Position numbers and translations under genes: made by a program. From the NCBI RefSeq assembly GCF_000378485.1, contig NZ_KB899969.1, positions 248,001 through 312,000 of the forward strand: a stretch of DNA of 64,000 bases. The letters are read 5' to 3'. Shown here in pieces: positions 1-8,487 of the stretch (position 1 is the first letter of the stretch; every line of letters begins with the position of its first letter). Below the pieces are notes generated by a model, which had not been told where the DNA came from, searched no databases, and saw only the letters and a list, made by a program, of their open reading frames with translations. Origin of the DNA: Flavobacterium rivuli WB 3.3-2 = DSM 21788. Its GTDB lineage: Bacteria; Bacteroidota; Bacteroidia; Flavobacteriales; Flavobacteriaceae.

Positions 1-2561
1 GTAGCAAAGAACGGCTGGCCACCGCCACCGCCCTGTATAAACTTACCAAGCTCTTTAACAACCGTACCGGCGTTAAGCCCTTTTGCTGCCACAAGCTCTT
101 TAGAGATGTAGCAGGTAAGCATAGGTTTGCCTTCTTCGGCAGTAGCCAGTACAATAAACAGGTTAGTACCTAAAGTACCTAGCTCATAAGCAAGGTCCTT
201 AGCCCCTGTAGGGTCAAGTGGCACGTGTTTGGCAAGGAACTGAACGCCGTTTATTTCCTGAATTTCCGTAGCCAGCTCGCCCTTAAGGTTCTTAGCCTTA
301 TCACGAAGTAGTGTTTCAAGTTGTTTTTTAAGTTTAGCATTCTCATCCTGTAAAGACACAACGGCCTTTAAGGTATCCTGCGGGTTTTTAAGCGTGGCCT
401 TAATTTCGTCCAGTGCTTTTTCCTGGCCTGCAAAAAAGTCTTTAACCGCATTACCGGTTATAGCCTCAATTCGGCGGATGCCCGCTGCTACAGCACCTTC
501 GCTAATAATTTTAAAGTGCCATATATCGGCAGTATTCTTTACGTGTGTACCACCGCAAAGTTCCATGCTATTGCCAAATTTGATGGCACGTACACTGTCG
601 CCGTATTTCTCGCCGAACAATGCCATAGCGCCTTCCTCAACCGCCTGCTTAAACGGAATGTTCCTGCGCTCAATAAGCGGCAGGTGCTCTTGTATGCGTG
701 CGTTTACAAAATCTTCTACCTCTTTAAGTTGCTCTTCGGTAACTTTACTAAAGTGCGAAAAGTCGAAACGCAGGTAGTTAGGGCTAACTAACGATCCTTT
801 TTGCTCTACGTGCGTGCCTAGTATGCTGCGCAATGCCTGGTGCAGTAAGTGCGTAGCGGTGTGGTTGCTTTGAGATTCATCCCTAAGCTTAGCATTAACC
901 ACAGCCGTAAATCCACCCTCTACATTTTCAGGAAGCGATTTGGTAATGTGCAGTATAAGGTTATTTTCTTTTTTAGTATCTACTATTTCGATGCTCTCGT
1001 TAGCCGATTTAAGTACACCACGGTCGCCCACCTGGCCACCGCCTTCAGGGTAAAAAGGCGTAGCGCTAAGCACGAGCTGGTACTGCACACCCTCTTTTGC
1101 CGAATCTATTTTACGGTAACGGGTTATTTTCACCTCATTTTCAAGCTGGTCGTAACCTACAAAACTTTCGGTGTTGCCTTCAACTAAAATTACCCAGTCG
1201 TCTTTAGCTACTTCGCTCGCTGCGCGGCTACGGGTTTTTTGTTTTAGTAATTCAAAGTCAAATTCTTCCTTGTTGTAATCCAGTCCTTTTTCTTTTAGGA
1301 TAAGCGCAGTAAGATCTTCAGGGAAACCGAAAGTATCATACAGTTCGAATGCTTTAGCACCCGATACCTCGTTACCTTGGGTTTGAGCAATAACATTATC
1401 CAGCAATTGTAACCCCTGGTCAAGCGTCCTTAAGAACGATGCCTCTTCCTCACGAATTACGTTGGTAACAAGGCTTTGCTGCGATTTAATTTCAGGGAAA
1501 AACTCGCCCATTTGTGCAGCGAGTACCCCTACAAGCTCGTTAATAAACGGCTCTTTAATATCAAGGAACGTAAATCCGTAACGGATGGCCCTCCTTAATA
1601 TCCTGCGGATAACATAGCCTGCACCACCGTTAGACGGTAACTGCCCATCGGCAATGGCAAACGCCACGGCACGAACGTGATCGGCCACCACACGTATGGC
1701 GATATTGATTTTTTCTTCCTCGTCGTTAGCCGCTTTAATAGTATATTTTTTGCCGGTAAGGCTTTCAATTTTTTCAATAAGTGGGGTAAACACATCAGTA
1801 TCGTAGTTACTTTGTACACCCTGTAACACCATGCAAAGGCGCTCAAAGCCCATACCGGTATCTACGTGCTGCGCAGGCAGTTTTTCAAGCGACCTGTCGG
1901 CTTTACGGTTAAACTCCATGAATACGTTGTTCCATATCTCTACAACCTGTGGGTGGTCGTTATTCACAAGGCTCTTGCCCGAAATCAATGCTTTCTCGTC
2001 AGCTGAACGAATATCTACGTGAATTTCAGAACACGGCCCGCACGGACCCTGGTCGCCCATTTCCCAAAAGTTATCTTTCTTGTTGCCCAGAATTATGCGG
2101 TCTTCGTCAATCAGTTCTTTCCAAATGTCATACGCCTCCTGGTCAAAAGGTACGTTCTCTTCGGGGCTGCCCTCAAAAACAGAAACATATATAATATCTT
2201 TAGGTACTTTATATACCTCTGTAAGCAGTTCCCATGCCCAGTTAATAGCCTCTTTTTTAAAGTAGTCGCCAAAACTCCAGTTACCCAGCATCTCGAACAT
2301 GGTATGATGATAGGTATCAAAGCCCACATCTTCAAGGTCGTTGTGCTTTCCGCTTACGCGAAGGCATTTTTGGGTATCAGCAATACGCTTGCTTTTAGGC
2401 GTGGCATTGCCTAAAAAATATTCTTTAAACTGCGCCATCCCGCTGTTGTTAAACATCAGGGTAGGGTCGTCTTTAGTAACAATAGGTGCAGATGGCACGA
2501 TAAGGTGGCCTCTGTCGGCAAAAAATTGTAGGAATTGTTTTCTTATATCCTGGCTTTTCAT
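1..2561 (-). CDS. alaS: Alanyl-tRNA synthetase, C-terminal end cut off by the window edge
   Basis: Cytoplasmic enzyme that charges tRNA-Ala with alanine and hydrolyses mischarged Ser/Gly-tRNA. About 853 codons are visible from the start ([14 protein letters not shown]) to base 1. Family members are about 870-880 aa, so only a short C-terminal end is missing. The class II catalytic domain comes first (motif region with [12 protein letters not shown]). The editing domain carries the zinc motifs HTATHLLH and CGGTH. The glycine-rich [10 protein letters not shown] stretch of the C-terminal domain is at the window edge. There is no visible frameshift. The upstream gene is divergent, with a 163-bp spacer. 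Identification rests on motifs and full-length family resemblance and is very secure. Confidence 0.97.
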   Translation of the reverse strand, partial: MKSQDIRKQFLQFFADRGHLIVPSAPIVTKDDPTLMFNNSGMAQFKEYFLGNATPKSKRIADTQKCLRVSGKHNDLEDVGFDTYHHTMFEMLGNWSFGDYFKKEAINWAWELLTEVYKVPKDIIYVSVFEGSPEENVPFDQEAYDIWKELIDEDRIILGNKKDNFWEMGDQGPCGPCSEIHVDIRSADEKALISGKSLVNNDHPQVVEIWNNVFMEFNRKADRSLEKLPAQHVDTGMGFERLCMVLQGVQSNYDTDVFTPLIEKIESLTGKKYTIKAANDEEEKINIAIRVVADHVRAVAFAIADGQLPSNGGAGYVIRRILRRAIRYGFTFLDIKEPFINELVGVLAAQMGEFFPEIKSQQSLVTNVIREEEASFLRTLDQGLQLLDNVIAQTQGNEVSGAKAFELYDTFGFPEDLTALILKEKGLDYNKEEFDFELLKQKTRSRAASEVAKDDWVILVEGNTESFVGYDQLENEVKITRYRKIDSAKEGVQYQLVLSATPFYPEGGGQVGDRGVLKSANESIEIVDTKKENNLILHITKSLPENVEGGFTAVVNAKLRDESQSNHTATHLLHQALRSILGTHVEQKGSLVSPNYLRFDFSHFSKVTEEQLKEVEDFVNARIQEHLPLIERRNIPFKQAVEEGAMALFGEKYGDSVRAIKFGNSMELCGGTHVKNTADIWHFKIISEGAVAAGIRRIEAITGNAVKDFFAGQEKALDEIKATLKNPQDTLKAVVSLQDENAKLKKQLETLLRDKAKNLKGELATEIQEINGVQFLAKHVPLDPTGAKDLAYELGTLGTNLFIVLATAEEGKPMLTCYISKELVAAKGLNAGTVVKELGKFIQGGGGGQPFFA

Positions 2562-2724
2562 GGGTATGAAAGTTAGTTTTATGTTTTAAATTTGGCACAG
2601 ATGTTGGCTTTCAAAATCAAAAAAGCAGCTAAAAACCGTAACATTTGTTACATTTGTACGTTATGGTTTTACAGTTGCCTCAGGCTTTTTTCTGTAAGGT
2701 GCAAAAATAGAATAATTTAAGAAC

Positions 2725-3702
2725 ATGGCGAAGGTAAAATACTATTACGATCCCGAAAAGCTGGCCTTTCATAAGATAAAGACAAAAAAAGGCAAAAAAA
2801 TAGGTGTGGTAGTGCTGTTTTTAGTGGCAGCAGGCCTTTTTGGTTTCCTGTGTTTTGTAGCATTGCTTAACACGCCGTTTTTCGAAACGCCTAAAGACAG
2901 GCTGCAGGCCAGAGAGATAGAGTACATGAAAATTCAGTACGAACTGCTCAACCGCAAGACGGCTTTAATAGAGGAAGCACTATCCAGCGTAGAAGACCGC
3001 GATAATAACGTATACCGTACTTATTTTAACAGCACCCCAATACCCGAAGAGCAGCGTAAGGCAGGCTTTGGTGGGGTAAACCGTTATAAAGGGCTCGAAG
3101 GGTATAATAACTCACAGCTGGTTACAGGAACAACAAAACGCCTTGATGTACTGGCAAAAGAGTTGGTTATACAAAGTAAATCGCTCGATGAAATTGCCAA
3201 GCTGGCTAAAGATAAAGAGAAATTACTTGAAGCAATTCCTGCCATACAACCCGTTAAGAACGAAGATTTAAAAATGATGGCATCGGGTTTTGGGTACCGT
3301 ACAGACCCGTTTACCAAAGTGCGGAAATTTCATGCCGGGATGGATTTTTCTTCGCGCACAGGTACACTTGTTTATGCCACCGGCGACGGCGTGGTAGAAA
3401 AAGCAGATAACACAGCATCGGGTTATGGCAACCACATTGTTATACGCCATGGCTATGGTTACCAAACGCTTTATGGGCATTTAAGCAAGTACAAAGTAAG
3501 GGCGGGGCAAAAGGTAAAACGTGGTGATGTTATAGGCTATGTAGGCAGCACCGGCCGTAGCGAAGCACCCCATTTACATTATGAAGTGCATAGAAATGGC
3601 GAGGTGGTAAACCCGCTAAATTTTTATTACGGAAACATTTCTGCTAAAGAATACATTTTAATTTCTAAATTAGCTAACCAGGAAAACCAATCTCTCGATT
3701 AA
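2725..3702 (+). CDS. M23 family metallopeptidase (membrane-anchored murein endopeptidase)
   Basis: Probable peptidoglycan cross-link hydrolase facing the periplasm. The 325-aa product has a basic cytoplasmic start, one membrane helix (about residues 26-48), a charged helical region (55-170) and a C-terminal LytM/M23 domain. The zinc ligands are visible: H203 and D207 in KFHAGMDFSS, and H283/H285 in PHLHYEV. The full metal set makes it look active. It lies divergently from alaS. Its stop codon overlaps the start of the MerR-type gene by one base (TAATG), so the two are co-translated. This M23-MerR pairing is common in flavobacteria, from memory. The cell-wall substrate is inferred from the family. 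Confidence 0.92.
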   Translation: MAKVKYYYDPEKLAFHKIKTKKGKKIGVVVLFLVAAGLFGFLCFVALLNTPFFETPKDRLQAREIEYMKIQYELLNRKTALIEEALSSVEDRDNNVYRTYFNSTPIPEEQRKAGFGGVNRYKGLEGYNNSQLVTGTTKRLDVLAKELVIQSKSLDEIAKLAKDKEKLLEAIPAIQPVKNEDLKMMASGFGYRTDPFTKVRKFHAGMDFSSRTGTLVYATGDGVVEKADNTASGYGNHIVIRHGYGYQTLYGHLSKYKVRAGQKVKRGDVIGYVGSTGRSEAPHLHYEVHRNGEVVNPLNFYYGNISAKEYILISKLANQENQSLD

Positions 3703-4031
3703 TGCATTTAGAACTCCCCGAAAAACGATATTACAGCATAGGCGAACTTGCCAAAGCTTTTGATGTAAACGCTTCCCTTATACGTTTTTGGGATAAAGAA
3801 TTTGATGTGCTTAAGCCAAAAAAGAATGCCAAGGGCAACCGCATGTTTACGCCCGATGATGTAAAGAACCTGCAGCTTATTTACCATTTGGTCAAAGAAC
3901 GTGGCTTTACCCTTGAGGGAGCCAAAACTCATTTAAAGGAGGGACAGAAAAAAACCCTTGATAAGTTTGAAATTATCCGTAAATTAGAAGCTATAAAAAC
4001 CAACTTAATAAATATTAAAAACGAACTTTAA
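3702..4031 (+). CDS. MerR family transcriptional regulator
   Basis: Small DNA-binding protein of 109 aa. The N-terminal winged-helix MerR domain is recognisable in YSIGELAKAFDVNASLIRFW followed by the wing (PKKNAKGNRMFTPDDV). A short helical C-terminus (about residues 75-109) could be the dimerisation coiled coil. No effector domain or metal-binding cysteines are present, so the signal is unknown. Translation is coupled to the M23 peptidase through a one-base overlap. LemA follows after 12 bp, so this belongs to a run of envelope genes. Whether it regulates this run cannot be told from sequence. Confidence 0.9.
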   Translation: MHLELPEKRYYSIGELAKAFDVNASLIRFWDKEFDVLKPKKNAKGNRMFTPDDVKNLQLIYHLVKERGFTLEGAKTHLKEGQKKTLDKFEIIRKLEAIKTNLINIKNEL

Positions 4032-4043
4032 AAAATACTGAAA

Positions 4044-4637
4044 ATGAAAAAGTGGATTATTCCTGTTCTTATTATTGTAGCACTTGTTGTAATAGGCTTT
4101 TTTTGGTCTATGGGCATTAAAAATGGCGCTATAACGCAAAACCAGGCGGTAGCCAAAGCATGGGGCGATGTTAATACGTCATACCAAAGAAGGAATGACC
4201 TTATAGGCAACCTTGTAAAAACAGTAGAAGGTGCTGCAAATTTTGAGAAAGGCACCTTAACTGCGGTTATCGAGGCACGATCTAAAGCTACATCGGTTCA
4301 GGTAGATCCTGCTAACGCTACACCAGAACAACTTGAAGCTTTCAGCAAAGCACAGGGAGGTGTTACATCGGCATTATCACGATTACTGGTAACGGTTGAA
4401 AATTATCCCGACCTGAAATCGAACCAGAACTTTTTAAAGTTGCAGGATGAACTTGCCTCTACAGAGAATTCTATCCAGACATCGAGAACGCGCTACAATG
4501 AGAGTGTAGAGAGCTATAATAACTACGTACTTAAATTTCCTAATTCTATGTTTTTAGGCAATTATAAAGAAAAACCATATTTTAATGCTGTAGAAGGTGC
4601 AGATAAACCGGTAGATGTAAACTTTAATATTAAGTAA
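4044..4637 (+). CDS. LemA family protein
   Basis: LemA-family membrane protein of 197 aa. One N-terminal membrane helix (about residues 4-21) is followed by the conserved helical LemA domain (NQAVAKAWGDVNTSYQRRNDLIGNLVKTVEG, then the NxxLxxxQDELASTENSIQTSRTRYN region). The length is typical of the family. The molecular role is not established, and envelope association is known for the family. The next two genes encode TPM-domain proteins with 3-bp and overlapping junctions. LemA plus TPM genes is a recurring bacterial neighbourhood, which supports the call and suggests the three products act together at the membrane. Confidence 0.95.
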   Translation: MKKWIIPVLIIVALVVIGFFWSMGIKNGAITQNQAVAKAWGDVNTSYQRRNDLIGNLVKTVEGAANFEKGTLTAVIEARSKATSVQVDPANATPEQLEAFSKAQGGVTSALSRLLVTVENYPDLKSNQNFLKLQDELASTENSIQTSRTRYNESVESYNNYVLKFPNSMFLGNYKEKPYFNAVEGADKPVDVNFNIK

Positions 4638-4640
4638 CCC

Positions 4641-5078
4641 ATGCCTGAAGTAACCGAATTTTTAACTCCGGCAGAAGAAGAGGCTGTTATTGCCGCTATT
4701 CAGCAGGCCGAGAAAAATACGTCTGGCGAAATACGGGTACACATAGAAAACCATGCAGAAAAACCTCCGCTCGAAAGGGCACAGGAGGTTTTTCTTGCTT
4801 TAGGGATGCATGCAACTACTGCCCGTAATGGGGTATTGTTTTATGTGGGTGTAACCGATAAATCTTTTGCCATTGTGGGCGATGAGGGCATTGATAAAGT
4901 GGTGGAAAGCGATTTTTGGGATTGTACTAAAGATGCAGCTATAAACCATTTTAAGCAGGGCCGTTTTGCCGATGGGCTTGTGGCAGGCATACTCAGGGCC
5001 GGCGAAAGGCTTAAGCAATACTTTCCCTATGCCAATGACGATAAAAATGAACTTCCGGATACCATATCTAAAGGATAA
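4641..5078 (+). CDS. TPM-domain protein, short form (TLP18.3/Psb32/MOLO-1 family)
   Basis: The 145-aa product is essentially a single TPM domain (FLTPAEEEAVIAAIQQAEKNTSGEIRVHIE, then RNGVLFYVGVTDKSFAIVGDEGID). There is no signal peptide and no membrane helix, so it should be cytoplasmic unless held by LemA. It starts 3 bp after the LemA stop. Its own stop overlaps the start of the larger TPM protein (ATGA-type overlap around 5078), so the three genes form one operon. The biochemical activity of bacterial TPM domains is unsettled; phosphatase-like activity has been proposed for plant relatives. Confidence 0.88.
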   Translation: MPEVTEFLTPAEEEAVIAAIQQAEKNTSGEIRVHIENHAEKPPLERAQEVFLALGMHATTARNGVLFYVGVTDKSFAIVGDEGIDKVVESDFWDCTKDAAINHFKQGRFADGLVAGILRAGERLKQYFPYANDDKNELPDTISKG

Positions 5079-5899
5079 TGAAAAAAATATGTACAGCATG
5101 GCTCCTGTTCCTGTTTATAAGCTTATTGCTTCCGCAGGCAGGATTTGCACAATTTGATATTCCCCCTAAACCTGAATTGCAAACCAGCGTTTATGATTAT
5201 GCAAGTTTACTTTCGGCATCTGAAAAGCAACAGCTGGAACAAAAGCTTATAAACTATGCCGATAGTACCTCTACACAGATAGTAGTTGCCATTGTGCCTA
5301 CAATTAAAGGGGAGAACATTGGGCTGCTTACGCCTAAATGGGCCCAGGAGTGGGGCATAGGTGGCACAGCTAAAGAAGATAATGGGGTTTTTATACTCCT
5401 TGCACAGCAGGAACGCAAAATATGGATCTCTCCCGGTTATGGTGTGGAAGACAGGCTTACAGCGGGAGAAGTAGGCGAGATGACACGGGAGGTTATTATT
5501 CCCGAATTTAAAGGTGGCGATTATTACAGCGGCCTTGATAAAGGTACCGATGCTATTATAAAAATGCTTGCCGGCAAATATAAGGCCGATGCAAAACCAA
5601 GTGGAAAAGGCGAAGGCTCCGGCGGTGGGGCAGGTGTACTTGTTCTTATTGTAATCATCATCATAGTTATCTCTGTTATATCCCGAAGGGGTGGTGGAGG
5701 TGGCGGCCGTGGTGGTGGTTTTGGCGGTGGCAGAAGCAACGATATAGGCTCATCCATTCTTACAGGCATGCTTTTAGGCAGCCTGGGCAGAAGCTCCGGT
5801 GGAGGTTTTGGTGGCGGTAGTTCCGGCGGCGGCGGCGGTTTTGGCGGCGGCTTCGGCGGCGGCGGCTTTAGCGGCGGCGGTTCGGGTGGTAGTTGGTAA
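5078..5899 (+). CDS. TPM-domain protein, secreted/membrane form with glycine-rich tail
   Basis: This 273-aa product has a signal peptide (residues 1-25, ending GFAQ), a TPM domain (about 35-160; VYDYASLLSASEKQQLEQ), a hydrophobic helix (about 186-203, VLVLIVIIIIVISVIS) and a long tail made almost only of Gly, Ser and Phe (about 205-273). The domain is expected in the periplasm with the low-complexity tail beyond the helix. YgcG-like proteins share this layout. It is the last gene of the LemA-TPM-TPM operon and is followed by a clear terminator. The glycine tail is real coding sequence, since the frame stays open and ends in a normal stop. Confidence 0.9.
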   Translation: MKKICTAWLLFLFISLLLPQAGFAQFDIPPKPELQTSVYDYASLLSASEKQQLEQKLINYADSTSTQIVVAIVPTIKGENIGLLTPKWAQEWGIGGTAKEDNGVFILLAQQERKIWISPGYGVEDRLTAGEVGEMTREVIIPEFKGGDYYSGLDKGTDAIIKMLAGKYKADAKPSGKGEGSGGGAGVLVLIVIIIIVISVISRRGGGGGGRGGGFGGGRSNDIGSSILTGMLLGSLGRSSGGGFGGGSSGGGGGFGGGFGGGGFSGGGSGGSW

Positions 5900-5920
5900 A
5901 AATTCAAAATTTATATATTA

Positions 5921-5946
5921 AAAACCTGCATTTTGCGGGTTTTTTT
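5921..5946 (+). terminator. Rho-independent terminator of the M23-MerR-LemA-TPM run
   Basis: A 9-bp stem (AAAACCTGC / GCGGGTTTT, one G-T pair) with a 5-nt loop is followed by a T run. It begins 22 bp after the TPM stop. It rules out the upstream in-frame start at 5933 for the next gene. Confidence 0.85.
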
Positions 5947-6031
5947 ATGGCATGTTGTCCCAATTATACAATTTTATGGCAAATACTATATCCATTTTTG
6001 TGGCGTTACTATAACATACAAATCACCATTC

Positions 6032-8446
6032 ATGCACCTTACTCAATCAAAACCTTCAATAGCCCTAAATAGCTATGCACTATTGGTGCTGCTATTTTGC
6101 ACTACCCTTGCCTACAGCCAAAACCGCGTTGCCGGAAAAGTAACCGATACAGCTACCCAAGAGCCACTCGCTTTTGCCAGTATTGTATTTAATAATGATA
6201 ATAGTACAGGCATCACTACTGATATTGATGGTAAGTTTACATTTACATCTTCCAAAAAAATTACCACTCTTGCGTGTAGTTATGTAGGCTACGAAGCTAA
6301 AGTTGTTGCGGTTAATGCTGCTAACAGCCAAAACCTCGACATCAAACTTGCCTTTGCATCGAACGAATTGAAAGAGGTGGTTATTACCAATGGCGAAAAT
6401 CCGGCGAATGCCATAATGCGCAAGGTTATTGCCAATAAAGAACTGAATGACCCCGAACGGATAGCCTCATTTACTTACCGCTCTTACAACAAAACGGTTT
6501 TTGATATGAAGTTTAAAGATGCCAAAGACAGCATTGCTCTTAAAAAGAAACTCAACGGGCATTTGTTCATGATGGAATCAGTATCCGAACGTAAATTTAT
6601 TAAGCCCGATGTAAGCGAGGAGGTTGTAATTGCTACTAAGGCATCCGGTTTTAAAGACCCGCATTTTGCATCATTGGCTACAGATTTACAGCCGTTCTCG
6701 TTTTATAAAGACAACATTCCGTTTTTTAACATCAATTATCTTAACCCCATTACAAAGGGCAGCCTCAGTAAATATAAATTTACCATTCAGGACACGCTGT
6801 ATAAAAATCAGGATACTGTTTATGTGCTTTCGTATAAGCCATTGCCGCGCAAAAACTTTGAAGGGCTTACCGGTTTACTCTACATAAATACTAATAAATA
6901 TGCCGTGCAAAATGTAACCGCCACACCTTTTGAGAAAGGTAAAATGGACATTACCATACAGCAGCAGTATGCATTTATAGATGGGCATTGGTTTCCGGAG
7001 CAGTTAAATTATGTGTTCAGTATGGCGCAGCACCCTAACCCTAAAGTGGGAAGGATGATGGCACAGGGCAAAAGCTATATAGATAATGTAGTGCTTAACG
7101 TGCCTTTGCGCAAGCGCGATTTTGCCCTCGAAACCGTACGTATGGATGATAATGCCGGTAAGAAGGACAGCTTGTATTGGGTAAACATTCGTAAAGAGCC
7201 TTTAAACACCTACGAGAAAAACACCTATCATTATATAGACAGCCTGGGGCAGAAATATAATTTTGATAAATTTTTAGCCGTAACCGAAAAGATTGCTTAT
7301 GGCCGTATACCTGTAGGCCCTGTAGATATAGACATTAATAAAACCCTGGTTTATAATAAATATGAAGGCTTGCGTTTAGGACTGGGTGTTTATACCAATG
7401 AAAAGGTTTTTGATAAACTGGTTCTGGGTGGTTTTGCAGGCTATGGCACTAAAGATTATAAGTGGAAGTATGGCGGCGAGGCTATATACACGCTTTCTAA
7501 AAAACATGAATTTACCTTTACAGGCAAATACCAGGATAACCTTGTAGAAACGGGCAATCACGGTTACACTTTTCCTGAGCCTAACATGTATAATTACCGC
7601 AGTATTATTGCCTACCAAATGGACAGGATACAGGAGGCAAGTGCCCAGATAGGTTTTAGGGCATTTAGGTATACCAAATGGAATATAGGCCTTACCAGTG
7701 GGCGTACAACTCCACTTTACGACTATACTTTTACCCGCAATAGCAGGGTGTTTACACGTTACGATAATACTGAGCTTGGCATAAACATGAAGTTCGCGTT
7801 TAAAGAGCGTATTGTAAATGCCTTTAAGCAAAATGTAAGCATGGGTACTAAGTACCCAACGCTGTATGTGTATTATTCCCGCGGACTTAAAGGCCTTTTT
7901 GACGCTGATTTTGATTATAATAAAATAGAAGCGGCAGTAGAACAAACGTTCCTGACCAAGAATGTAGGCACGACAAGCTACAGGTTAGAGGCTGGCTATA
8001 TAGACAAAGCAGTACCTTATGGAATGCAGTTTACAGGAGAGGGCAGTCACGATAAAGATTATGCCTTTATAATGAAAAACACCTTCCAGACCATGAAACC
8101 CTATGAGTTTTTGTCGGACAGATATGTAAACCTGTTTACATCGCACAACTTTGGCGGCTTATTATTTAAAACTGAGTGGTTTCAGCCGCAACTGGTTTTG
8201 CATAATAACTTTGGCTGGGGCGATTTGCGCCACGGTGCCGGGCACTATTTTATTACCTATAAAACGAAGGACAAATTATTTGCCGAAACGGGTTTGCAGT
8301 TAGATAATATCTTGAAAGTGAATTATCTAAATGTGGGATATCTGGGTATAGGAGCAGGAGTGTTTTACCGTTATGGTGCTTATGCTTATGATAAAGACAG
8401 CGATAATACGGTGTTTAAAGTTACCTTTTCGTTTTCTATCAAGTAA
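6032..8446 (+). CDS. DUF5686 outer-membrane protein with carboxypeptidase-regulatory-like N-domain
   Basis: Large outer-membrane protein of 804 aa typical of Bacteroidota. I start it at the ATG at 6032 because it gives a proper signal peptide (LNSYALLVLLFCTTLAYSQ); the longer frame begins inside the preceding terminator. After cleavage comes a CarboxypepD_reg-like beta-sandwich (about residues 33-115, VAGKVTDTATQEPLAFASI). The DUF5686 region follows, with a C-terminal beta-barrel of alternating aromatic strands ending FKVTFSFSIK, a good BAM-type terminal strand. The function of DUF5686 is unknown; barrel topology is inferred from strand pattern. It is a single-gene unit convergent with the next gene. 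Confidence 0.88.
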   Translation: MHLTQSKPSIALNSYALLVLLFCTTLAYSQNRVAGKVTDTATQEPLAFASIVFNNDNSTGITTDIDGKFTFTSSKKITTLACSYVGYEAKVVAVNAANSQNLDIKLAFASNELKEVVITNGENPANAIMRKVIANKELNDPERIASFTYRSYNKTVFDMKFKDAKDSIALKKKLNGHLFMMESVSERKFIKPDVSEEVVIATKASGFKDPHFASLATDLQPFSFYKDNIPFFNINYLNPITKGSLSKYKFTIQDTLYKNQDTVYVLSYKPLPRKNFEGLTGLLYINTNKYAVQNVTATPFEKGKMDITIQQQYAFIDGHWFPEQLNYVFSMAQHPNPKVGRMMAQGKSYIDNVVLNVPLRKRDFALETVRMDDNAGKKDSLYWVNIRKEPLNTYEKNTYHYIDSLGQKYNFDKFLAVTEKIAYGRIPVGPVDIDINKTLVYNKYEGLRLGLGVYTNEKVFDKLVLGGFAGYGTKDYKWKYGGEAIYTLSKKHEFTFTGKYQDNLVETGNHGYTFPEPNMYNYRSIIAYQMDRIQEASAQIGFRAFRYTKWNIGLTSGRTTPLYDYTFTRNSRVFTRYDNTELGINMKFAFKERIVNAFKQNVSMGTKYPTLYVYYSRGLKGLFDADFDYNKIEAAVEQTFLTKNVGTTSYRLEAGYIDKAVPYGMQFTGEGSHDKDYAFIMKNTFQTMKPYEFLSDRYVNLFTSHNFGGLLFKTEWFQPQLVLHNNFGWGDLRHGAGHYFITYKTKDKLFAETGLQLDNILKVNYLNVGYLGIGAGVFYRYGAYAYDKDSDNTVFKVTFSFSIK

Positions 8447-8487
8447 TTATTACCATAGAATCTATATAGTAATAATTACTATAAATG

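Noticed and set aside
5690..5899. Tandem DNA repeat (GGCGGC-rich) as a separate element
   Set aside because: It is simply the glycine-rich coding tail of the TPM protein and keeps the reading frame.
5524..5907. Proline-rich reading frame opposite the TPM gene tail
   Set aside because: It is the antisense of glycine codons in a real gene and has no start context or family.
5933..6031. Longer N-terminus for the DUF5686 protein
   Set aside because: It would begin inside the terminator hairpin and would bury the signal peptide 34 residues in.
7376..7945. 189-codon minus-strand frame opposite the DUF5686 gene
   Set aside because: It is antisense to a well-supported gene, with basic low-complexity composition typical of shadows.
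8444..8478. TAATTATTAC/GTAATAATTA palindrome between convergent genes as a terminator
   Set aside because: The stem has almost no G:C pairs and no following T run; it may be chance in AT-rich sequence.
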